DNA from: Pyrinomonadaceae bacterium
GTDB taxonomy: Bacteria; Acidobacteriota; Blastocatellia; Pyrinomonadales; Pyrinomonadaceae
Direction: 5' to 3'
Assembly: GCA_025937955.1 (NCBI GenBank)
Contig: JAICQI010000374.1
Location: 1 to 6,129, forward strand
Length of the DNA stretch: 6,129 bases
Shown here in pieces: positions 1 through 5,257 of the stretch; within the stretch, counting starts at the first letter, position 1; every line of letters starts with the position of its first letter. The position numbers were made by a program, and so were the translations under genes. The notes beneath the pieces were generated by a model that was not told the origin of the DNA, ran no database searches, and saw nothing but the letters and a program-made list of their open reading frames with translations.

Positions 1-57
1 CCTAATCACGCCAAATTTAATTGAAAAGCGCGCAAACAATATGCCCACGGCGCTCAT

Positions 58-1179
58 TTAATCGCCGGTGCTGCGACCGCCGCGAGTGCCGGTGCTGCCG
101 CCTCCGGCGGCCGCGGAGCTCGTGGTGGTTCCGGGGGTGCCGGATTCGAGGCCCGTGCCCGCGCTCGAACTCGTGCCCGTACCGGTGTTGTAACCAGTTG
201 TGCTCGTGTCTGTGCGGGTCTCCAATCCCGTACCCGTCATGCCCGTGCCGAGATAGCTGGGCGTACTCTGCTTAACGCGCAGCCGGTTCTCAACATTGGT
301 CACGCCCGAAACACCTTCCGCGATGTCTTCAGCGCGTCGTTTATCGTTGCGAGTTGGCACCGTACCTGTCAGCGTAACTTCCGAGTTCGATACCATTACC
401 TCTATGTCTGACGCATCGATGTAATAGTCGTCGCCGAGCCGATCATTGACATCTTCCCTGATACGTTCGTCGGAGCGACGGTAGCCTTTCGGACCACGCC
501 CGCGGCGGTGTGCGCGCTGTTCGTCCATGCGACGCCGGCGCTCGGCATCTTCATCACCAAACCACGACGCGACTGCGTCTGATGCTCTATCCCACCAGCC
601 ACGGTCTTCTCCTCCGCCGTAGCGTTCGCGATCGTACTCAGATCCGCGTTCGCCATATCTCTCGCTCGACCCGTATCCGCCCGGATAATTGGATCGCTGC
701 GAGGAATAGCCGCTTGACGAGTCGTTATAGCCGCGCTCGAAACCGGAGCCGCCTATCGGATTGCCATAGCGACTGCGTTCGTCGCGCTCGTTTTCCCAGC
801 CGCCGCCCCAGTAACCTTCACGGCCGCTGCTCCCATACTCGCCGCCACGGCCCATTGAAGATCTACCGCGGCCATATTCACCCTCGCGCCCATATCTTTC
901 CGATCCTCGCTCACGGCCGCCTGATCTATAGCGCCCTTCAGATCGTTCACCGTAAGGACGATCATAGTCTGACCCCAGGGATGATCGACCATAATCTGAC
1001 CCGGAGCGTCCGTAGTTTGACTCAGTGGCGCGACCAAAATCTGAACCATGATTGAAGTCGGAACTGGAACGACCATACTCCCAACCAGAGCGATCATAGT
1101 CTGATTCTGAGCGACGTCCGTAGTTCCGGCTGCCACGGTCATAGTCACGGTCATCACGATCGTCGTATCTCGTTGGCAT
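58..1179 (-). CDS. BON-domain protein with Tyr/Arg/Gly-rich N-terminal arm and Thr/Gly-rich tail
   Basis: This 373-residue protein has three parts. Residues 1-195 are low-complexity, dominated by Arg, Gly, Ser, Tyr and Asp/Glu, with about ten [YF][GD]R motifs in the first 105 residues. Residues 196-235 form a charged linker (WWDRASDAVASWFGDED, then an arginine cluster). Residues 236-303 are a BON domain, opening with RSDERIREDVNDRL, followed by SDIEVMVSNSEVTLTGTV and ending GVTNVENRLRV. Residues 304-373 are a Thr/Gly/Ser tail. BON domains are known from periplasmic or membrane-associated stress proteins such as OsmY, but no signal peptide or membrane segment is present, so a cytoplasmic location is inferred. 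The ATG at 1177-1179 is supported by AAAGGAG (1188-1194) eight bases upstream. The reverse strand shows long open frames only because of the biased composition. The domain call is firm; the cellular role is unknown, with stress or surface association only a guess. Confidence 0.9.
   Translation of the reverse strand: MPTRYDDRDDRDYDRGSRNYGRRSESDYDRSGWEYGRSSSDFNHGSDFGRATESNYGRSGSDYGRSSLGSDYDRPYGERSEGRYRSGGRERGSERYGREGEYGRGRSSMGRGGEYGSSGREGYWGGGWENERDERSRYGNPIGGSGFERGYNDSSSGYSSQRSNYPGGYGSSERYGERGSEYDRERYGGGEDRGWWDRASDAVASWFGDEDAERRRRMDEQRAHRRGRGPKGYRRSDERIREDVNDRLGDDYYIDASDIEVMVSNSEVTLTGTVPTRNDKRRAEDIAEGVSGVTNVENRLRVKQSTPSYLGTGMTGTGLETRTDTSTTGYNTGTGTSSSAGTGLESGTPGTTTSSAAAGGGSTGTRGGRSTGD
61..270 (-). 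repeat. Low-complexity Thr/Gly/Ser-rich C-terminal tail of the BON-domain protein
   Basis: Residues 304-373 contain repeated TGTG and GTG-type units (GTGMTGTGLETRT, later NTGTGTSSSAGTGLESG) and a Gly/Arg ending (GGGSTGTRGGRSTGD). No domain is recognisable. The segment is probably disordered and follows directly on the end of the BON domain. Confidence 0.7.
958..1143 (-). repeat. Degenerate repeat encoding [YF][GD]R motifs at 6-9 residue spacing
   Basis: Residues 13-74 of the BON-domain protein carry aromatic residues at 13, 20, 28, 35, 42, 48, 56, 63 and 72, mostly in the pattern [SN]-[DEN]-[YF]-[GD]-R-[SG]. The DNA shows the same periodicity: a 14-base string reading cgatcatagtctga on the plus strand occurs at both 959-972 and 1091-1104, with diverged relatives near 985 and 1031. 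This indicates growth by duplication of a short unit of roughly 21-24 bases, followed by divergence. It is part of the coding sequence, not a separate element. Confidence 0.7.
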
Positions 1180-1229
1180 TTGTAAAACTCCTTTCCTTCC
1201 TTACCCTTGCTCGTATGTTTAGTAAGCTG

Positions 1230-1257
1230 TTAATACCCTGTCAGCAGCATTTCACAA
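1230..1257 (-). promoter_or_regulatory. Candidate sigma-70-type promoter for the BON-domain gene
   Basis: On the minus strand TTGTGA (1252-1257) is followed after 16 bases by TATTAA (1230-1235), resembling -35 and -10 boxes. The -10-like box lies about 50 bases upstream of the start codon, leaving room for a short leader ending in the AAAGGAG ribosome site. It suggests the BON gene has its own promoter in the 121-base gap behind the PLP-enzyme gene. Such matches occur by chance, so this is a candidate only. Confidence 0.35.
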
Positions 1258-1300
1258 ACATATCCCCTAAGTGCAACTTATTTGAGCGCAATGTTCGAGG

Positions 1301-2245
1301 CTACAGTTCGCCGGTTAGGATGCGGGCGAGTTTAGTGGGATCAATGTTGCCGCCGGAGATGATGCAGACGATCTTTCCTGAGCTGGCGTGGCCGGAGAGG
1401 GCGCAGGCGACGGGGCAGGCGCCGGCGCCTTCGGCGACAATGTGGTTGTGTCGGACGAGAAGTCGCAGGGCGTTGGAGACGGAGGGGAGATTGGCGACGA
1501 ACGCGCCGTCGATCAACTTTCGCGCACGCTCGAACATTTGCGGGAAGACGGCTTTCGCGCCGATACCGTCGACCCATGATGGCTCGTAGTCGATCACTAC
1601 CGGAGTGCCCGCCGCAAGGGACGCGGCGAGTGGCGCTGCTGTCGCGACTTCCGCGGTAAAGACTTTACAAGCCGGACGCAGCTCACGCAGTGCCGAAGCG
1701 ATTCCGCAAGTCAAACCGCCGCCACCCCATGGAATGACAACCGCGTCCGCGTCAGGAAGATCCTCGAGAACCTCCAACGCGATCGTGCCGTTGCCGGCCA
1801 TCACGTGGCGGTCGTCAAACGAGTGAATGAACGTTCCCTCAACACCCGGATGCGAACGTTGCTCAAATGCGGTCCACCACTCCTCAAACGAAACTTTGAT
1901 CACGCGCCCACCGAGCCGCTCGATAGCACTTGTCTTCGCCTCCGGCGCCGTATCCGGAGCGATCACCGTGCACGGAATGCCGAGCCGGCGCGCGCACCAC
2001 GCGACACCCTGGGCCATGTTACCCGCCGACGCTGTAACGACTCCGCGCTCGAGCTCAGCCGGCGTCAAGCGAGCCATTGCATTCGCAGCGCCACGAATCT
2101 TGAACGAGCCGATCGGCTGAAGATTCTCCAGTTTCAAATAAATCTCGGCGGGAGCGTCAGGAACATTCAAACGAATGAGCGGCGTGCGTAGCGCCGTGTT
2201 CGCGATCACGCTCCGCGCCTCCTCAATTTCTGCCACTGTAATCAC
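1301..2245 (-). CDS. Threonine dehydratase/serine racemase-like PLP-dependent enzyme
   Basis: This is a fold-type II PLP enzyme of 314 residues from the chosen GTG start, the size of catabolic threonine/serine dehydratases and serine racemases without a C-terminal regulatory (ACT) domain. Visible motifs are GSFKIRGA with the Schiff-base lysine (residue 49), the phosphate-side loop SAGNMAQG (73-80), the glycine loop PWGGGGL (172-178), VAEGAGA (270-276) and ISGGNID near the C-terminus. Relatives deaminate threonine or serine to a 2-oxoacid, or racemise or dehydrate related amino acids; the substrate here is unproven. Several family positions differ from the usual: SAGNM for SAGNH, AGNGT for AGQGT, PWGGGG for PVGGGG. 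The reading frame is open up to an ATG at 2293, but that would add a cysteine/hydrophobic stretch not expected in the family, while a GTG at 2245 gives the typical opening (V/M)ITVAEIEEAR; GTG at 2236 is a second option. Neither GTG has a clear ribosome site. The gene diverges from the S9 peptidase gene. Confidence 0.88.
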   Translation of the reverse strand: MITVAEIEEARSVIANTALRTPLIRLNVPDAPAEIYLKLENLQPIGSFKIRGAANAMARLTPAELERGVVTASAGNMAQGVAWCARRLGIPCTVIAPDTAPEAKTSAIERLGGRVIKVSFEEWWTAFEQRSHPGVEGTFIHSFDDRHVMAGNGTIALEVLEDLPDADAVVIPWGGGGLTCGIASALRELRPACKVFTAEVATAAPLAASLAAGTPVVIDYEPSWVDGIGAKAVFPQMFERARKLIDGAFVANLPSVSNALRLLVRHNHIVAEGAGACPVACALSGHASSGKIVCIISGGNIDPTKLARILTGEL

Positions 2246-2389
2246 AACAGGAGATTGCCATAAAAGGACGCAAAAACATAAATCAACTTGCATTTGGGCC
2301 GTTTCGTCCCAAGGTTATTGACTTTCCCCAAACCGGCGAAGTAAAAGTTCTGCGCCTACGTTCGTAATCCAGCCAGGAGAAACTGACCA
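2246..2389. promoter_or_regulatory. Divergent intergenic region between PLP-enzyme and peptidase genes
   Basis: About 145 bases separate the two outward-facing genes, so both promoters should lie here. For the peptidase, TTGACT (2318-2323) is a good -35-like box, but the sequence 17 bases downstream (GTAAAA, 2341-2346) is a poor -10; AGGAGA at 2375-2380 is a convincing ribosome site nine bases before the ATG. For the PLP-enzyme gene, an AT-rich stretch at about 2255-2290 on the minus strand contains TTGATT and TTTTAT with a short 15-base spacer, which is weak. No operator palindrome or riboswitch-like structure was recognised. Confidence 0.4.
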
Positions 2390-4384
2390 ATGAAATCGCT
2401 AGCAACAGCTCTGACTCTAACCATTATTTTCGGGGCCACTGCCATGGCCCAAACCTGGGATCCGGAAACGCAGCTCAAGATCAAAGCTCTGGCCACACCA
2501 AGAGTTTCTCCTGACGGAAAACGAATGGTTTACACGGTCAACGAAGCGGTGATGACCGACGACAAGAGCGAGTTTGTGACGCAGATATGGATGGCTAACC
2601 TCGCCACCAAGCAGAACACTCAGCTCACTTTCGGCGAGAAGTCGTCCACTAATCCCAAGTGGTCGCCCGACGGCAATTGGATCGCCTTTACATCAAACCG
2701 CAAAGACAACCGCAACAATCTTTACCTCCTGAACGTGAACGGCGGCGAAGCGGAACCGCTCACAGAACTCAAGAGCGCTGTGAACAACTTCCACTGGTCG
2801 CCGGACGGCCGCTCGATCGCGTTCACGATGAACGATCCGAAGCCGGAGGAAGAAGAGAAAAACGACAAAGGCAAGAACGATTGGCGCTGGGTTGATGAAA
2901 ACTTGAAGATGGCGCGTTTGTACGTGATCTCGGTTCAAAAGGACGGGAACGGCAAACGCGAACCGCGCAAACTCACGACCGGCAACTATCACGTAAACGA
3001 TTTTGACTGGTCCGGCGACGGTTCCCGCATCGCTTTCAGTCACGTCAAATCGCCAGTCGTAAATGATTGGCCCACTGCCGATGTATCCATCATCGAAGTC
3101 GCCAATGGCAACGTCACTGCACTCGCGAATACACCGGCTGCGGAAACTGCTCCGCGTTATTCACGCGATGGGAAATCGATCGCAGTGATCGCCAGCGACG
3201 CTCCGCCAACATGGGCGGGGTTCAACATAATCCAGATCTTCTCAGCGACTGGCGGACAGCCTAAGAAAGTTGTGCCTTCGTTTGACGCCCAACCGGCGAT
3301 CGCAGGCTGGTCCGCAGACGGAAAACGTATTTACTTCAGCGAGGCCAAGGGAACCGGAACCCAGATCTATGCGCTCGATGTCGCTGCCAATCGCATCGAC
3401 GAAGTTAAAACTACTCCGGTGGTCGTCAGTGGCATAGATCTCAATCACTCGGCAACGACGTTCGGTTTTGTCGGACAAACTTCCGACACGCCCGCGGAGG
3501 TCTTTGTAGCTTCAGTGTCAGACCTCACGCCCGTTCAAATCACAAAGGCAAATGCCGACCTCAAAGTGCCGCCCGTAGGACGCACGGAAGTCGTCACCTG
3601 GAAATCAAAGGACGGAAAACAGATCGAAGGACTGCTGACCTATCCGGTCGGATATCAAGCTGGACAGCGCGTGCCCTTGATCCTGAACATTCATGGTGGG
3701 CCGGCGGGAGTGTTTCAACAGGCCTACATCGGCGGCCGCGGAGTTTATCCGCTCGCAACTTTCGCATCGCGTGGTTTTGCGATCCTGCGTCCGAACCCAC
3801 GCGGTTCGAGTGGTTATGGAGCAGAATTTCGCCGCGCAAACATGCGCGATTGGGGCTTCGGCGACTATCAGGATCTGATGGCAGGCGTCGATCGCGTTAT
3901 CGAGATGGGTGTTGCGGATCCGGAACGCCTGGGCGTGATGGGCTGGAGCTATGGCGGATTCATGACGTCGTGGATCGTTACGCAAACATCACGATTCAAA
4001 GCGGCGTCGGCGGGCGCACCGGTGACCAACCTGATGAGCTTTAACGGCACGGCTGACATTCCAGCGTTTGTGCCGGATTACTTCGGTGGTCAGTCGTGGG
4101 AAGTGATGGACCTCTATCAAAAGCACTCGCCGATGTTCAATGTTAAAGGTGTGACGACGCCGACGATGATTCAACACGGCGAAGCGGACATCCGCGTCCC
4201 GATCTCGCAAGGCTACGAGTTTTACAATGCGCTCAAAGTTAAAGGCGTGCCGACGCGAATGCTCGTGTTGCCGCGCCAGCCGCACGGACCAACTGAGCCG
4301 AAGATGCAGTTGGCTGCGATGAAAGCAAACCTCGACTGGTTTGAGAAGTACATCGGCTCGAAGCGCGAGACGTCACGCAACTAA
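2390..4384 (+). CDS. Secreted S9-family (prolyl oligopeptidase-type) serine peptidase
   Basis: This is a 664-residue peptidase of the prolyl oligopeptidase/acylaminoacyl-peptidase/dipeptidyl-peptidase group, which cleaves short peptides. Residues 1-20 are a signal peptide (MKSLATALTL, hydrophobic core, then ATAMAQ with likely cleavage after the Ala at 20), so it acts in the periplasm or outside. Residues about 25-390 form a beta-propeller with PD40-like repeats: SPDGKRMVYTV (40), WSPDGNWIAF (91), WSPDGRSIAF (136), WSGDGSRIAF (207), YSRDGKSIAV (257) and WSADGKRIYF (307). Residues about 410-655 are the alpha/beta hydrolase domain with HGGP (435-438), GWSYGG bearing the nucleophile Ser520, Asp600 in HGEADIRVP, and His632 in RQPHGP. 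The triad is complete and the length is normal for the family. A highly charged insert, KPEEEEKNDKGKND (151-164), lies between propeller blades. AGGAGA nine bases upstream supports the ATG. The first of two palindromes follows four bases after the stop. The family is certain; the exact substrate preference is not. Confidence 0.95.
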   Translation: MKSLATALTLTIIFGATAMAQTWDPETQLKIKALATPRVSPDGKRMVYTVNEAVMTDDKSEFVTQIWMANLATKQNTQLTFGEKSSTNPKWSPDGNWIAFTSNRKDNRNNLYLLNVNGGEAEPLTELKSAVNNFHWSPDGRSIAFTMNDPKPEEEEKNDKGKNDWRWVDENLKMARLYVISVQKDGNGKREPRKLTTGNYHVNDFDWSGDGSRIAFSHVKSPVVNDWPTADVSIIEVANGNVTALANTPAAETAPRYSRDGKSIAVIASDAPPTWAGFNIIQIFSATGGQPKKVVPSFDAQPAIAGWSADGKRIYFSEAKGTGTQIYALDVAANRIDEVKTTPVVVSGIDLNHSATTFGFVGQTSDTPAEVFVASVSDLTPVQITKANADLKVPPVGRTEVVTWKSKDGKQIEGLLTYPVGYQAGQRVPLILNIHGGPAGVFQQAYIGGRGVYPLATFASRGFAILRPNPRGSSGYGAEFRRANMRDWGFGDYQDLMAGVDRVIEMGVADPERLGVMGWSYGGFMTSWIVTQTSRFKAASAGAPVTNLMSFNGTADIPAFVPDYFGGQSWEVMDLYQKHSPMFNVKGVTTPTMIQHGEADIRVPISQGYEFYNALKVKGVPTRMLVLPRQPHGPTEPKMQLAAMKANLDWFEKYIGSKRETSRN

Positions 4385-4388
4385 AATA

Positions 4389-4457
4389 TTAAGCCGCAGA
4401 TTTCCGCGGATGAACGCAAATCTGATCAGCGTGCATTTGCGGAGATCTGCGGCCTAA
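4389..4457. repeat. Imperfect palindromic repeat, copy 1 (between peptidase and DUF72 genes)
   Basis: The core arms at 4393-4417 and 4429-4453 are 25 bases each, inverted, matching at 21 of 25 positions around an 11-base centre containing TGATCA; flanking TTA and TAA extend the ends. The left arm (GCCGCAGATTTCCGCGGATG and on) is nearly identical to the left arm of the copy at 5191-5257, so the two are one repeat family. Three of the four mismatches are T:G or G:T, which pair as wobbles in plus-strand RNA. The element begins four bases after the peptidase stop and ends 20 bases before the DUF72 start. It has no T-run downstream on the plus strand, so it is not a textbook intrinsic terminator, though it could stall transcription or protect the 3' end of the peptidase mRNA. 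Confidence 0.88.
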
Positions 4458-4476
4458 TAGTGATCCGGTTGTTGAA

Positions 4477-5214
4477 GTGAAGATTCGTATCGGCACTTCG
4501 GGATGGCACTACAAGCATTGGCTGGACGGCGTTTTCTATCCGCCCGGGGTGAAGGGTGCCGAGATGTTCCAGTTTTATGCGCGACACTTCGATACGGTTG
4601 AAATAAACAACAGTTTCTATCGACTTCCCACAGCAAAGACGTTTGATACCTGGCGGGAATCGTCTCCGTCAGGTTTTTGTTATGCGGTGAAAGCCAGCCG
4701 GTTCACAACCCACATGAAGAAGCTAAAGGATCCGAAGAGCTCGTCGGAGAAGTTTTTTCTGGTGGCGGAGCGGTTGGAAGAGAAGCTGGGACCGATTCTG
4801 TTTCAACTGCCGCCGCGCTGGAAGTTGAATCTCGAGCGGCTGGCGGAGTTTCTCGAGGCGCTGCCGGTTGAGCACAAGTACGCGTTTGAGTTTCGCGAGG
4901 AGAGTTGGCTGGTGCCGCAGGTGTTTGCGTTGTTGCGGAAGCACAATGCGGCGCTGTGTATTCATGATTTCGCAGACATGAAAATCCCGCACGAGATCAC
5001 GGCCGACTTTTCTTACATCCGTTTTCACGGGCCGACGAGTGCTAAGTACTGGGGATGGTATTCGACAGCCGAGCTGCGGACCTGGGCGAAGCGGATTGAA
5101 AGTTGGCGCGATCGATTACAGTCGGTGTACGTGTACTTCAACAACGATCCGGAAGGCGCGGCGGTGAAGAACGCCCTGGAGTTGAAGAAATTAGCCGCAG
5201 ATTTTCGCGGATGA
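4477..5214 (+). CDS. DUF72 (YecE-like) family protein
   Basis: This is a 245-residue protein of the DUF72/YecE family, a TIM-barrel-like fold of unknown biochemical function. Landmarks in order are IRIGTSGW (3-10), VEINNSFYRLP (41-51), VKASRF and THMKKL (71-83), GPILFQLPP (105-113), EFR..SW (138-144), RFHGP (182-186) and YVYFNND (218-224). These cover the family from end to end and the length is normal. The start is GTG at 4477, chosen because IRIGTSGW must lie at the N-terminus and no ATG precedes it in frame; no Shine-Dalgarno sequence is visible upstream. The last residues (about 239-245, LAADFRG) and the TGA stop are encoded by the left arm of the palindrome at 5191-5257, so the tail is probably not ancestral. 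The gene is bracketed by two copies of that palindrome. No signal peptide is present, so a cytoplasmic location is inferred. The neighbours give no hint of its role. Confidence 0.93.
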   Translation: MKIRIGTSGWHYKHWLDGVFYPPGVKGAEMFQFYARHFDTVEINNSFYRLPTAKTFDTWRESSPSGFCYAVKASRFTTHMKKLKDPKSSSEKFFLVAERLEEKLGPILFQLPPRWKLNLERLAEFLEALPVEHKYAFEFREESWLVPQVFALLRKHNAALCIHDFADMKIPHEITADFSYIRFHGPTSAKYWGWYSTAELRTWAKRIESWRDRLQSVYVYFNNDPEGAAVKNALELKKLAADFRG

Positions 5215-5257
5215 AGGCGGATCAGACCCGCGTTCATCCGCGAAAATCTGCGGCTAA
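5191..5257. repeat. Near-perfect palindromic repeat, copy 2 (spans two convergent stop codons)
   Basis: Two 33-base inverted arms (5191-5223 and 5225-5257) match at 31 of 33 positions and are separated by one base (5224). The outer 25 bases of each arm, starting TTAGCCGCAGATTTTCGCGG, are perfectly complementary. The mismatches are G opposite G (5216/5232) and A opposite C (5221/5227); the latter is a G-U wobble in minus-strand RNA. The element contains the TGA stop of the DUF72 gene (5212-5214) and the TAG stop of the receptor gene (complement of 5254-5256). It shares its arm sequence with the copy at 4389-4457. On the minus strand it is followed by a short T-rich stretch (TTTCTTC), giving weak terminator character for the receptor transcript. 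Confidence 0.93.
5191..5257. terminator. Possible bidirectional terminator formed by palindrome copy 2
   Basis: A very stable hairpin sits exactly where two convergent genes meet, with only 39 bases between their stop codons. That is where a shared terminator would be expected. There is no clean T-run on the plus side (CGGCTAAAACTG follows) and only a TTTCTTC on the minus side, so if it terminates transcription the mechanism is not the standard hairpin plus U-tract. This is inferred from position and structure. Confidence 0.4.

Noticed and set aside
1..57. Possible terminator after the BON gene (AGCGC...GCGCT followed by TTTC on the minus strand)
   Set aside because: The stem is only five pairs with an 18-base loop and the T-run is short; not convincing enough to annotate. 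Nothing else is recognised in these bases.
510..1055. Long plus-strand open frame (181 codons) opposite the BON gene, and a similar one at 21-275
   Set aside because: The translations are Arg/Ser/His-rich with no domain-like pattern and arise from the repetitive codons of the minus-strand gene, which has a clear BON domain and ribosome site.
1173..1589. Plus-strand open frame of 138 codons overlapping the start of the BON gene and the end of the PLP-enzyme gene
   Set aside because: It crosses two well-supported minus-strand genes and shows no recognisable family features or ribosome site.
2246..2293. ATG at 2293 as the start of the PLP enzyme
   Set aside because: It would add MQVDLCFCVLLWQSPV, a cysteine-rich hydrophobic stretch not expected in this cytoplasmic family, whereas the GTG at 2245 gives a normal N-terminus. 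A signal peptide reading was considered, but it has no basic start and no cleavage site.
2840..2881. Charged insert KPEEEEKNDKGKND in the S9 peptidase as an unusual fusion or transfer sign
   Set aside because: Charged loops between propeller blades are common in this peptidase family, and the flanking blades and catalytic domain are intact.
4389..5257. The palindrome pair as a two-repeat CRISPR array or an attC-type integron cassette
   Set aside because: The spacing is a full gene, there is no cas gene or integrase, and the arms lack the core sites and asymmetric extra bases expected of attC.
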